A stretch of DNA of 24,763 bases from JALZAI01 sp038212215 (GCA_038212215.1 JBBQUT010000049.1:1-24763); one strand, 5' to 3'. Numbered from the stretch's first letter, positions 1 through 7,904 are shown. Translations and numbers: made by a program. Notes: generated by a model not told the origin, from the letters alone.

Positions 1-1
1 G

Positions 2-145
2 TCCAGCGTGGCGTCGTCCTCGTCGGTGTCAAGGCCAAGCCCTCGGGTTGGCCTTCGGCCAGCCTTGACACCGACTCCGGGCGCCGCCCTCTCGCAGCTG
101 CTGGAAGCGGAGTCGATCCATACGTATGAAGGTAGGACGCAGTGA
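2..145 (+). CDS. 3' end of an unidentified upstream gene (partial)
   Basis: A frame open from the window edge ends at a TGA that overlaps the GTG start of the SAF-domain gene by 4 nt (GTGA). This is the same coupling seen at most later junctions of the operon, so this frame is the likeliest end of the preceding operon member. The 47 visible codons are Ser/Pro-rich, then end in a short charged segment (SQLLEAESIHTYEGRTQ). No domain can be recognised. Frame 1 is also open (to a stop at 127-129), so the choice rests on the overlap and on slightly higher third-position G/C. It could instead be non-coding leader DNA. Confidence 0.35.
   Translation, partial: SSVASSSSVSRPSPRVGLRPALTPTPGAALSQLLEAESIHTYEGRTQ
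22..75. repeat. Nested inverted repeat with competing hairpins
   Basis: Positions 22-35 (GTCGGTGTCAAGGC) are perfectly complementary to 62-75. Inside, 31-38 (AAGGCCAA) pairs with 48-55 (TTGGCCTT), reinforced by CCC 40-42 with GGG 45-47. GGCC 50-53 can also pair with GGCC 57-60. The outer 14-bp stem and the inner stem share bases 31-35 and so exclude each other, an attenuator-like arrangement just upstream of the SAF-domain gene. The complementarity is seen directly; any regulatory role is inference. Confidence 0.6.
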
Positions 146-918
146 CCACGCATGCAGACGGCCCGCCGCCGTCTTTCCCGAGCAGCTACCCGCCTGCCAC
201 ACCGTCGCCGGCGCCAGCGCCGTTGCCGCCAGCTTCGCCGCCAGCGGTACCTGTCCGGTCCGCTGGGGCAGTGCGGCGTACGAGCCGGCGCGGGTTGATC
301 ATCAGCGTGCTCGTGGTGTTGCTCGGCGGCATGATCGCGTTCGCCGGCACCCAACTGCTGACCAAGCACACGGACGTGCTGGCGGTGGCGAACGACGTGC
401 CGGTCGGGTCGACGATCACTGAAGACGATCTGGCGACTGCGAGCGTCGTGAAGGACGCGAACCTATCGCCGATCCCGGCGTCGGATCGTTCGCAGGTCGT
501 CGGCATGGTCGCTCAGGTCGGGCTTGTGAAGGGGACGTTTCTGACGCGCGCTCAGGTCGGTCGGAGCAGCGGGTTCACTGTAGGGCAGCAGTTGGTGGCG
601 TTGCCGTTGAAGCCGGGCCAGTACCCGGCTCGTGGGCTCGATCCCGGCCAGAAGGTGCTGATCGTGGCGACGCCGGGGCAGAACGGGTCGCCGCCGCCGA
701 CAGGCTCCTCGCCGAGCAGCGCGCCGGGTGGCGCCTCGTCCACGGGGTCGTCGGCCAGCGGCGGGACCGAGGCGACGGTCGTCGACGTGGGTGGTACCAA
801 CTCGGCGACGCAGGTGACGGTCGTGGACGTGAAGGTCGCCGCGGCAGACGGTGTGCAGGTGGCGCAGCTCGCGTCGACCGGCAACGTGGCGCTGATCCTG
901 CTGCCGGCGGGGCGGTAG
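142..918 (+). CDS. SAF-domain protein, CpaB/RcpC-like Tad pilus assembly factor
   Basis: 258 aa with a GTG start; AAGGTAGG lies 6 nt upstream. A Pro/Ala-rich cytoplasmic tail (residues 1-48, ending in an Arg cluster) precedes one membrane segment (about 51-70). A SAF-type domain follows (about 78-140: VANDVPVGSTITEDDL, then the VGMVAQVGLVKGTFLTRAQV region). The C-terminal half carries a Ser/Gly/Pro-rich linker (about 188-215) and a final beta-rich segment. CpaB/RcpC proteins sit in the envelope and are thought to stabilise the pilus outlet channel; in Gram-positives, which lack a secretin, a wall-facing scaffold role is more likely (inference). The position immediately before the TadZ- and TadA-like genes supports the assignment. 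Confidence 0.8.
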   Translation: MTTHADGPPPSFPSSYPPATPSPAPAPLPPASPPAVPVRSAGAVRRTSRRGLIISVLVVLLGGMIAFAGTQLLTKHTDVLAVANDVPVGSTITEDDLATASVVKDANLSPIPASDRSQVVGMVAQVGLVKGTFLTRAQVGRSSGFTVGQQLVALPLKPGQYPARGLDPGQKVLIVATPGQNGSPPPTGSSPSSAPGGASSTGSSASGGTEATVVDVGGTNSATQVTVVDVKVAAADGVQVAQLASTGNVALILLPAGR

Positions 919-922
919 CGGC

Positions 923-1717
923 ATGTTGACGGTAGTGACGTCGGGAAAGGCGGCGCCCGGGGTGACGACGTCGACGTGGGCACTGGCGATGACGTGGCCC
1001 CGGCCGGTGTTGGTGGCCGATTGCGACCCGGCCGGTGGCGACATGGCGCCGGGGCTGCTGGCCGGTCGGGTGAGCACCGCGCATGGGCTGCTGTCGTGGT
1101 CGACCTCGGCGCGGCGCGGTATCCCGGCCATGACGGCGGCGACCATGTTCGCCCAGCACGTGGTCGAACTGCCGGAGCGGCGGGAGACGTGGTTCATGCC
1201 GGGGTTCACCAATGCGACGCAGGGCTTCTCCTTCACCGAGGACATCTGGGAGCGGCTGGCGCTGGCGTTGGAGCGCAGCTGGGCCTCGATCGGCCGTGAC
1301 ACGGTAGTCGACGCGGGCAGGCTGGTCGGCGAGCGCGGCAACTGGCCGGTGCTGCAGGCGGCCGATCACGTGCTGTTGGCGGTGCGCCCGAGCGTGCGGT
1401 CAGTGCATGCGGCGCACGACGCCACGACCAAGCTGCGGTACGAGCTGGGTGACCTGGCAAAGGTGTCGGCGCTAGTGGTCGGTTCCGGCCCGTATTCGGC
1501 GGCGGAGGTGGCGGCCTCGCTGCAGGTCTCGCTAGGCGCCACGCTGCCCGAGGATCGAACGGTGGCTGCGATGTTGTCCGATGGGGCGAGCGGGTCAGTG
1601 GCGAGGGCGATGCAACGCTCGGCGCTGCTCAAAGCCGCGGCCGCGCTGGGTAAGCGCCTGGTCGCCGGGTCGTGCGAGCCGGATGCGTCGGCCTACGCCG
1701 CGGCGGGGCTGCAATGA
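923..1717 (+). CDS. TadZ/CpaE-like ParA/MinD-family protein with degenerate P-loop
   Basis: 264 aa. The start is 4 nt after the SAF-gene stop, and the end overlaps the tadA start (ATGA). The N-terminus has the ParA/MinD fold signature GKAAPGVTTST (residues 8-18) followed by VLVADCDPAGGD (29-40). Aligned with the deviant Walker A KGGxGKTT, the signature Lys is kept (K9) but the phosphate-binding Lys is Val (V14). A later segment (VLQAADHVLLAVRPSVRSV) matches the central ParA strand. TadZ/CpaE proteins localise the Tad machine at a cell pole or site and are often weak or inactive ATPases. The operon position before tadA fits this role. Loss of the second Lys suggests nucleotide binding without normal hydrolysis, which is inference. 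Confidence 0.75.
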   Translation: MLTVVTSGKAAPGVTTSTWALAMTWPRPVLVADCDPAGGDMAPGLLAGRVSTAHGLLSWSTSARRGIPAMTAATMFAQHVVELPERRETWFMPGFTNATQGFSFTEDIWERLALALERSWASIGRDTVVDAGRLVGERGNWPVLQAADHVLLAVRPSVRSVHAAHDATTKLRYELGDLAKVSALVVGSGPYSAAEVAASLQVSLGATLPEDRTVAAMLSDGASGSVARAMQRSALLKAAAALGKRLVAGSCEPDASAYAAAGLQ

Positions 1718-3285
1718 CCGACTACAGCCGTGCACCCTGGGCGAACGCGAACGGCAACCACCACCCACCGCCGCCGCCCGCGGCACTGATCGGGGCTAGT
1801 ACGTTTCCCGGGCTCGGTGCGTCGCCGGATCGGCCACCGCTCCCGTCGTCCCCTCCAGCGCCGGCAGCGGCGCGCTCTCCGGCCGTGACTCCCGCGACGA
1901 GTCAGGCAACGCTGAACGAACAGGACTACCACGTCGTCGAAGAGCTGCGCGATTGCGTGTCTACCCGGCTGAGCATCGAGGACAAGAACTACCCTGCCGC
2001 GGGTCGCCGCGAGTTGACCAAGAAGCTGATCCGCGACGAATACGACCAGTGGCTGCTGCGCGAGGCGAACCGCGGGCGCCCCGCGCCGGCGGCGACGACG
2101 GAGGACCGCATCTTCGCCGCCGTGCTCGCCGAGCTCGACGGCTTGGGCCGGCTGGCCCCGCTGCTTGCCCGCACCGATCTGGAGGACATCCATTTCGAAG
2201 GCTCCGACCCGACGATGCTGCGGTTGGCGTCCGGGGAGCTGGTGCCGGGGCCACCGATCGCGAGCACCGACGCCGAGCTGGAGCAGCTGCTCCGCTCGAT
2301 CGGCGCGCGGTCCGGCGACGGGCAGACCAGCCGTGAGCTGTCCTCGGCCAACCCGATACTGAATGTCCGGCTTAAGGGCGTCACCGAGCTCGGCGCCCGC
2401 CTGCAGGCGGCGATAGACGTAGTGCCCCGTCCGTGTGGCGTGATCCGGGTGCACCGCTACAGCGACCCGAGCCTGGACGACTTGCGCCGCATCGACATGA
2501 TCGACACACCGGTGCACGCGTTCCTGCACTACGCGATCCTTGCGGGGGCGTCGATCCTGGTCAGCGGTAGTCCCGGCGTCGGAAAGACGACGCTGCTGCG
2601 CGGGCTCGGCAACGCGATTTTGTACAACAACGTCGTTATCTGCGTGGAAGACGAGCGGGAACTCGGGATGCACCTGCCACGCTGGGACGCGCAGCAGAAA
2701 CAAATGGTGCGCCGTCACGCGGTGTCCCGGTCGTTCGAGTCGCGGCTGCCGAACGCCGAGGGTCGGGGCGGGTTCGACATGGGCGACGCGCTGCATCTGG
2801 CGCTGCGCGCGTCTCCGACGTGGGTGGTTGTGGGCGAGGTCCGCGGCGCCTATGTCATGTACCTGTTGGAGGCAGCAACCTCAGGTATCTCTTCGGTTAT
2901 GTGTTCGATACATTCGCCTACCGCTGAGGGCATCTTCGACAAGGTGCTGATCAATGCCCTCAAAGCCGACCCAACGCCGTCACCGGAGCTGGTGACCCGC
3001 TCGCTGGCCGCGTTGGACCTGGTGGTGCACGTGCACCGCGATCGCCATTACAACCGCTACGTGTCGGGCATCTACGAGCTCGGCCCCGGCGGAGACTCGG
3101 GGAAACCGGCGATGACGCCCATCTTCGAACCCAGGCCCGACCGGCGCGCGGTCGCCAAGGGCGCCGGGATGCTCAGCGACACGCTGAAGGAACGGATGCA
3201 CGATGTCGGTTTCAGCGCCGAGGAGTGGCTCAACCCGGCCGTGCGCCGCCCGGACTGGCATGACCTGCCGCGCAGGGCCTCATGA
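1714..3285 (+). CDS. tadA: TadA/CpaF-type secretion ATPase
   Basis: 523 aa. The ATG at 1714 overlaps the preceding stop; an upstream in-frame start at 1672 would lie inside the preceding gene. The protein has a Pro-rich N-terminus (about 1-65), a CpaF-type N-terminal domain, then the RecA-like core: Walker A GSPGVGKTT at residues 285-293 (K291), an acidic Asp box CVEDERELGMHLPRW just after it, Walker B WVVVGEVRG, and a His box CSIHSPTAEG. TadA family ATPases form cytoplasmic hexamers that power Flp pilus assembly or secretion through TadB and TadC, which follow directly. All catalytic motifs are intact. The tadB start overlaps its stop by 4 nt. Confidence 0.93.
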   Translation: MTDYSRAPWANANGNHHPPPPPAALIGASTFPGLGASPDRPPLPSSPPAPAAARSPAVTPATSQATLNEQDYHVVEELRDCVSTRLSIEDKNYPAAGRRELTKKLIRDEYDQWLLREANRGRPAPAATTEDRIFAAVLAELDGLGRLAPLLARTDLEDIHFEGSDPTMLRLASGELVPGPPIASTDAELEQLLRSIGARSGDGQTSRELSSANPILNVRLKGVTELGARLQAAIDVVPRPCGVIRVHRYSDPSLDDLRRIDMIDTPVHAFLHYAILAGASILVSGSPGVGKTTLLRGLGNAILYNNVVICVEDERELGMHLPRWDAQQKQMVRRHAVSRSFESRLPNAEGRGGFDMGDALHLALRASPTWVVVGEVRGAYVMYLLEAATSGISSVMCSIHSPTAEGIFDKVLINALKADPTPSPELVTRSLAALDLVVHVHRDRHYNRYVSGIYELGPGGDSGKPAMTPIFEPRPDRRAVAKGAGMLSDTLKERMHDVGFSAEEWLNPAVRRPDWHDLPRRAS

Positions 3286-4159
3286 ACCCGGCAGCGCTGT
3301 TGCTCACCGTCGCCGGGCTGCTGACCGCCGGCGGCATTGTCGGCGCGGTCGCCGCGTGGAGCGGCGTGTCGTTCCTGCCGCCCAAGTCGCCGGGAAAAAG
3401 CTATGGCGCGACGATCGGGGTGACCCCGCTGCACCTGGTCGCAGTGGCTGCTGGCGTCGTCGTGCTGCTGGTCACCGGATGGCTGGTGGCGGCCATCGGT
3501 AGCGCGGCCGCTGTGGTGTTCGTTCCCTCGGTGCTGGGCGGTGACAAGGCGGCCAAGCGACTCATCGCTAAGTCCGAGGCGCTGGCGGATTGGACCCGTC
3601 GCCTGGCTGACCTGATCAGCTCGGGAGCGGCGGGCTCGACGCGCGACGCGCTGCGCCGATCGCTGACCTCGGTCCCGGACGTGATCGCGCCAGAGGTGAC
3701 CCGGCTGGTGCGCCGCATCGGGCCGCACGGCACCGAGGCGGCATTGCGCCTGTTCGCGCGCGAGGTCGACGACCCGGCCGGGGAGAAGATCGCCGGGGTG
3801 CTCATCCTGCGCGAACGCAACGGCGGCCCCGGCCTGGCCGACGTGCTGACCGCGCTAGCGCAAGACCTGGACGACCGGTCGCGGATGGTGCGCGAGGTAG
3901 AGGCCGAGCGGGCCAAGCCCCGCTCCAACATGCGCTTCATCATCGTCATCACCGCAGCGCTCATGGCCGCCATGATGCTTTCGCCCGGACGTTCCTGTCG
4001 AGCTACTCCAGCGCGCTCGGTCAACTGCTCCTGGTCGGCGTCGCCGCGATCTTCGCGGTGGCGCTGCGCTGGATGCGCAAGCTGTCTGATCCGCCTCAGT
4101 CGCCCCGCCTGCTGCGGATAGACCGGGTCGAAGCGGAGCCGCAGGCGGTGTCGCCGTGA
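3282..4159 (+). CDS. tadB: TadB-like inner-membrane platform protein (frameshifted)
   Basis: Starts ATG overlapping the tadA stop. The first frame encodes two N-terminal membrane helices, a T2SS-F-type cytoplasmic domain (LADLISSGAAGSTRDALRRS onward) and the start of a third helix (ITAALMAAMML), then degenerates after about 3979 into an Arg/Cys/Ser-rich tail ending at 4121. From 3980 another frame continues the expected protein (FARTFLSSYSSALGQLLLVG, a last helix) and ends at TGA 4157-4159, which overlaps the tadC GTG in the operon's usual way. One missing base in CTTTCG (CTGTTCG expected) would restore 292 aa. No convincing slippery heptamer is present, so this is a sequence error or a recent mutation rather than obvious recoding. 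TadB pairs with TadC as the membrane platform on which TadA acts. Confidence 0.82.
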
Positions 4160-5052
4160 GCGGGTTGCAGCTCGCCATTCTCGGCGGCATGGTGCTCGCG
4201 AGCGGGCTGGTGCTGGTGGTGAGGGCGTTGCAACCCGCGCCGCCGGCTCTCGAAGCGGCGCTGGCACAGCTGTCGGCCGAGCCGGCGACGGTGTCGCTGA
4301 TGCCGCCGACAGCGTCCGCGCGGGACCGCCGCGACTGGCTGCCGCCCCGGCTGGCCGCCGCCCTCGACGGGCACCTCGGTGTCTGCGACGCCGACTTGAA
4401 AATCATCGGCTGGTCCCGCCCGCAACTGGCCACCCGCAAGGTGACCCTCGCGCTGGCCGGGCTGCTGGCGCCGACGCTGCTCAGCCTGCTGCTGCTGCTC
4501 GTCGGTCTCGGCAGGTTCGCCGCCTTCCCGGTCCTGGTCGGCATCGCGGTCGCCGCGGTCGCGTGGCTGCTGCCCACCCAGGAGGCTCGTGAGCTGGCCC
4601 GCAAGGCCCGGGTCGAGTTCCGCACCAACCTGGAGTTCTTCCTCACCCTGGTGGCAGGCGAACGCCGCTCCCGCGGCTCCGTGGAGCAGGCCCTCGAGGA
4701 GGCAGTTGAGATCTCGGACAGCATGCCTTTCGTGGCGATGCGCCGCGCGATCCGCCGCGCAATGCTGTCGGGCCAGAAGCCGTGGCGGGATCTGCGCGCG
4801 CTCGGCGAGGAGCTGGACGTTCCCGAGCTGCGCAACCTCGCCGACATCGCCGAGGTCGCCGCCGGAGGCGCGGCGGTCTACAACACGCTGCTGGCCACCG
4901 CGCGCACGTTGCGCCACGCCGAACTGTCCGACGCCCGCACGCAGGCCAACGAGGTCAGCGAGCGCATGTCACGGCCGTTGGCGCTGCTGGTGTTCGGGCT
5001 GACCGCGTTCGTGCTCGTCCCCTTCGCGCTACGCATGTTCGGAGCGGCCTGA
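4156..5052 (+). CDS. tadC: TadC-like type II secretion F-domain protein
   Basis: 298 aa with a GTG start overlapping the corrected tadB stop (GTGA). It has an N-terminal membrane segment (about 7-26), a variable linker, a pair of hydrophobic segments (about 95-130), a T2SS-F cytoplasmic domain (FRTNLEFFLTLVAGERRSRG, then ALGEELDVPELRNLADIAEV), and a C-terminal helix (LALLVFGLTAFVLVPFAL). TadC forms the Tad inner-membrane platform together with TadB. The reading frame is intact. A 51-nt gap follows before the pilin-like gene, the only real spacing so far, which may allow separate translation of the abundant subunit. Confidence 0.88.
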   Translation: MSGLQLAILGGMVLASGLVLVVRALQPAPPALEAALAQLSAEPATVSLMPPTASARDRRDWLPPRLAAALDGHLGVCDADLKIIGWSRPQLATRKVTLALAGLLAPTLLSLLLLLVGLGRFAAFPVLVGIAVAAVAWLLPTQEARELARKARVEFRTNLEFFLTLVAGERRSRGSVEQALEEAVEISDSMPFVAMRRAIRRAMLSGQKPWRDLRALGEELDVPELRNLADIAEVAAGGAAVYNTLLATARTLRHAELSDARTQANEVSERMSRPLALLVFGLTAFVLVPFALRMFGAA

Positions 5053-5103
5053 GCCCGCTCACCCCGACGCACAACCGGCTCCACCACCCGAAAGGAACAC
5101 GAC

Positions 5104-5337
5104 ATGTCGAACGCCAGCCTCCACCGTCCGCGGCGGGCCGCGGCCCGGCTCTACCTCGCAATGACCCTGACCGTGCTGGCCGCCGGCGCGTGGCTTCGCG
5201 GCGAGCATGCGATCGACGACCGCGGCTCGGACTCCTCGGAGAAGTCGCTGATGATCATCCTGGCGATCAGCATCGGCGGTGTCGTGACCGTGGCTGCGGG
5301 CGCCTTCATCGCCAACAAGACCGCCCTGTTCAAGTAG
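5104..5337 (+). CDS. Flp-pilin-like small membrane protein
   Basis: 77 aa with a clear ribosome-binding site (AAAGGA at 5091-5096). The first 40 residues include a hydrophobic stretch (LYLAMTLTVLAAGAWL, about 17-31) and then DDRG. After G41 comes SDSSE, with E46 at +5, followed by a hydrophobic segment (LMIILAISIGGVVTVAAGAF, 49-68) and a short NKTALFK tail. G-x4-E plus a hydrophobic helix is the core of a Flp prepilin processing site, although Tyr usually follows the Glu and here it is Lys. The position between tadC and the tadE-like genes is that of flp. It is the likely major pilin; the long leader is unusual. Confidence 0.65.
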   Translation: MSNASLHRPRRAAARLYLAMTLTVLAAGAWLRGEHAIDDRGSDSSEKSLMIILAISIGGVVTVAAGAFIANKTALFK

Positions 5338-5355
5338 CAACCGAGAACATCACGA

Positions 5356-5847
5356 ATGCCGATCGCACCGATGCGGGCAGACGCGGCGCAGCATCCGCCA
5401 CGCCACTCCCCCGACGACGACACCACCAGGCCGCGGTGTCCTCGCCGCACGGCGCGAGCATTCCGCGACGACCGGGGATCGTCGTCGGTCGAGTTCACGA
5501 TCCTGTTCCCGATCATCGTGGTTCTGCTGCTCGGCGGCCCGCAGCTGGGCATGTGGTACTTCGCCCGTGCGGCTGCGCAGTCCGCGGCGTCGTCCGCGGC
5601 CCGGGCCGCCTGCGTGCTCAACGCACCCGGCGGTGCGGGCAAGCAGGCCGCGGACACGTTCCTGTCCAAGGTCGGCACCGACACCATCAGCAGCTACACC
5701 TACCGCGAGCAGGACGCGGCGACGCAGGTGAGCGTGCACATTCACCTCACCGTGCCGCGGGTGATCCCGCTGCCGGGATTCTCCCCCTCGGCCGATGTGC
5801 ACGTGAGCTGCGGCAAGGAACGATTCACAACACCGGACGCACCGTGA
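5356..5847 (+). CDS. TadE-like pseudopilin 1
   Basis: 163 aa, 18 nt after the pilin-like gene. The start is uncertain because no strong ribosome-binding site precedes the ATG at 5356; a second in-frame ATG lies at 5371. A basic and Pro-rich cytoplasmic tail ends in RDDRG; G41 is followed by SSSVE (E46 at +5) and a hydrophobic helix (FTILFPIIVVLLLGG). The extracytoplasmic part carries two Cys (one early in RAACVL, one near the C-terminus in VSCGK). This is the TadE/TadF minor pilin architecture, thought to prime or cap the pilus after prepilin-peptidase cleavage. Its stop overlaps the next GTG by 4 nt. Confidence 0.85.
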   Translation: MPIAPMRADAAQHPPRHSPDDDTTRPRCPRRTARAFRDDRGSSSVEFTILFPIIVVLLLGGPQLGMWYFARAAAQSAASSAARAACVLNAPGGAGKQAADTFLSKVGTDTISSYTYREQDAATQVSVHIHLTVPRVIPLPGFSPSADVHVSCGKERFTTPDAP

Positions 5848-6350
5848 CCGGACGCATCAGCCGCCGCGCGGTCCGCGCTCGACGAGACGACCGTGGTTCG
5901 GAGTCGGTGGAGCTGGCGATCCTGCTGCCGATCGGCATCCTGGTCCTCGCCTTCATCGTGGTCGGCGCTCGCATCGCGCTCGCCTCGGACCGCATCAGCG
6001 GCGTGGCCGGAATCGCCGCCCGCGACGCCTCGATCGCCCGGTCACCAGACAGCGCGCGACGCATCGCCGAATCGGCTGCGAAGCAAGCGTTGGCCAGCGA
6101 CGACCTGCACTGCACCAACATCACCGTCCAAGTCGACACATCCGGCTTCAACGCGCCACCCGGCACGAACGCGGCCCTCCACGTCGACCTCTGGTGCACT
6201 GTCGACCTGTCCACCATTGGAGTGAGCGGTATGCCCGGCTCCAAGACGTTGCACGACAGCGCCACCAGTCCCCTGGATCCCGCGCGCGACCTGTCTCTCG
6301 GCCCCGGCTTACGCACCCGTGGCGCTGCCACGATCGGGGCGCCAGCATGA
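5844..6350 (+). CDS. TadE-like pseudopilin 2
   Basis: 168 aa with a GTG start overlapping the preceding stop (GTGA). A short Arg-rich tail ends in RRDDRG; G18 is followed by SESVE (E23 at +5) and a helix (LAILLPIGILVLAFIVVGA). The exposed domain has two Cys (LHCTNI and LWCTVD), suggesting a disulphide after export. It is a paralogue-like partner of the gene before it; paired TadE/TadF minor pilins are usual in Tad loci. The final codons overlap the ATG of a 30-codon ORF. The long open frame starting at 4782 is only a chance upstream extension through tadC. Confidence 0.82.
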   Translation: MTGRISRRAVRARRDDRGSESVELAILLPIGILVLAFIVVGARIALASDRISGVAGIAARDASIARSPDSARRIAESAAKQALASDDLHCTNITVQVDTSGFNAPPGTNAALHVDLWCTVDLSTIGVSGMPGSKTLHDSATSPLDPARDLSLGPGLRTRGAATIGAPA

Positions 6351-6439
6351 CCGCGGGCGAGGTCGTGTGGCCCGGCCGGAATCGCCTGGACTCGGGTCCA
6401 GCGGGACCTGCTGACCGCCGGCGCGGGGGACGTCGATGA
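6347..6439 (+). CDS. 30-codon coupled ORF of unknown function
   Basis: This small ORF overlaps the stop of pseudopilin 2 by ATGA, and its own TGA overlaps the ATG of the M28 peptidase gene by ATGA. The peptide is hydrophilic and Arg/Gly-rich (MTAGEVVWPGRNRLDSG, then GPADRRRGGRR). No domain is recognisable. It may be a translational coupler that keeps ribosomes on the message between two genes, a tiny protein, or the remnant of a shortened gene. Support is only the exact overlap at both ends. Confidence 0.35.
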   Translation: MTAGEVVWPGRNRLDSGPAGPADRRRGGRR

Positions 6440-7437
6440 CCGGGCGGGCCGACTCGACGCGGCTACGCGAGCACGTCGAGTCCCTCGCCAAGACGGCCCG
6501 CACGCAGCGACACGACCTCGACGGGATGAGCCGCGCCTGGTCGTACATCGCGGGCGAGCTGGTCGAGGAAGGCTGGGAGGTCGAGCAGCAGCCGTTGTCG
6601 TTGCGCTGGCGGATCGGGCTGGCCGATGACGTCACGCCCGGCGGCTGGTGGCCGATCCGCCTGCATCGGCGGCTACACGGCCAGAACCTGCTGGCCAGCC
6701 TGCCCAGCGCAGCCGCCGGTCCACCACAGGTGATCGCCGCGCACGTCGACATGGTCAAGGGCTCCCCTGGCGCCGACGACAACGCCTCCAGCGTCGCCGT
6801 GCTCCTCGAATTGGCGCCGCTGCTGCCCAGCCGTTCCGACGTGCTGGTGATGCTGGCGTTCCTCGATATGGAGGAAGTCGGCCACTTCGGCGGCCTCGCC
6901 CTAGCCAAACGCGTCGCCCGCGGCGGCGGCGCGATCGGTGGTCAACCTGGAGATGGTCGGCTACTTCAGCGACGAGCCCGGCTCGCAGGAACTGACGAAG
7001 GGCCTCCGCGAACTGTCCGCCGGCAAACCGGCAGGACTGGCCAATCTCGACGGCAAGTGCCGCGGCGACTTCCTGCTCGTGATGCACCGCAAGTCCTCGG
7101 CTTTCCTGGCCCAGCGCATCAGCGCCGGAGCACAAGGCCAGCTGCCCGTTGTCACGATGCAAGACCCACGACCGGAGAAGTGGGGCAGGCGACTGGCGAC
7201 GTTCCTGGTGCCAACGACGTCGAACTTCGACCGCAGCGACCATGTGCCGTTCTGGAAGCGCGGCATCCCCGCGATCATGCTGTGCGACACCGCGCACCTG
7301 CGCACCAAGAACTACCACCGCCCCACCGACACGCTCGACTACGAGCGGACGGCGGCGGTCGCCGACGCGGTCGCGCACCTGGTCACCGCGACCACGCGGC
7401 TCGGGGCGGATGCCGAGCCTTCGGAAGACGTCGATGA
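6436..7437 (+). pseudogene. M28-type zinc metallopeptidase, frameshifted
   Basis: The first frame encodes an aminopeptidase-like M28 N-terminal half: AAHVDMV (H103), GADDNASS (D115) and DMEEVG (E146-E147) match the first zinc ligand, the bridging Asp and the catalytic and ligand Glu pair. Near 6937 the homology moves to the +1 frame, where VVNLEMVGYF supplies the next acidic ligand and NYHRPTDTLDY the final His. One extra G in ATCGGTGGTC (or a two-base loss) explains the shift. The unshifted frame stops at 7437 with an ATGA overlap onto the next gene, while the shifted frame runs to 7564, so a compensating indel near 7400-7437 is possible. With the frame restored all metal ligands are present. 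A peptidase inside a Tad operon is unusual; the substrate is unknown. Confidence 0.75.
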
Positions 7438-7904
7438 GCAGGCGAGCTCGCGCTGCGAGCCGGTGTCGATGGGGGCTCCCCCACCCGCGGGCCAAGAAGG
7501 GCTCTTGCCGCGACGACCGAGGTTCGGTCGCCGTGCTGATGTGCTTCATCGTGCTGCTGGGTAGCAGCCTGGCGACGTTACTCGTTGACGCCGGCACCAA
7601 CATCAAGGCCGCCAACCATGCCGACACATATTCTTCGGAAGCTGCCCGGTCGGCCAGCATCGCCGTCGGCCCCGTACCGAGTGCTGATGGAACATCGACC
7701 CTGCGGGCGGCCGCCGCCGCGCGGGCCTACCTCGTGCAGGCCGGCGTCACGGACAGTCACGTCACGGTGGTCGGGCCCGCGACGGTGCGGGTCAGCGTCA
7801 CCGTCACCGAGTCGACCCCGATCCTCGGCTTCGCGGTGAGCCAGACGCGCACCCACACTGCCCAGCTGCAGGTCGGAGTGACCAGTGGCCAGGGAGTGAG
7901 ATGA
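7434..7904 (+). CDS. TadG-like / pseudopilin-like membrane protein
   Basis: 156 aa. The ATG at 7434 has GGAAG 6-7 nt upstream; the frame is open further upstream but only over the peptidase gene. A basic tail ends in RDDRG, followed by SVAV and one hydrophobic helix (about 33-52: AVLMCFIVLLGSSLATLLVD), then an exposed alpha/beta region (TYSSEAARSASIAV; VTVTESTPILGFAVSQTRTH). This resembles TadE/TadG-type proteins with an N-terminal anchor. Unlike the three pilin-like genes upstream, it lacks the Glu at +5 after Gly, so prepilin-type processing is doubtful. The stop overlaps the next ATG (ATGA). Confidence 0.72.
   Translation: MSRRARAASRCRWGLPHPRAKKGSCRDDRGSVAVLMCFIVLLGSSLATLLVDAGTNIKAANHADTYSSEAARSASIAVGPVPSADGTSTLRAAAAARAYLVQAGVTDSHVTVVGPATVRVSVTVTESTPILGFAVSQTRTHTAQLQVGVTSGQGVR

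Noticed and set aside
1693..2796. Long minus-strand open frame opposite tadA
   Set aside because: It is the antisense shadow of a gene with complete catalytic motifs; long antisense frames are expected at this GC content.
3972..3990. Programmed -1 frameshift in tadB
   Set aside because: The join would need a -1 slip at CTT-TTC, but there is no X-XXY-YYZ heptamer or evident downstream structure, and similar single-base losses occur in unrelated genes of the window.
4782..6350. 522-aa plus-strand open frame
   Set aside because: Only the part from the GTG at 5844 is protein-like (TadE 2). The upstream part overlaps tadC, the pilin-like gene and TadE 1 in another frame.
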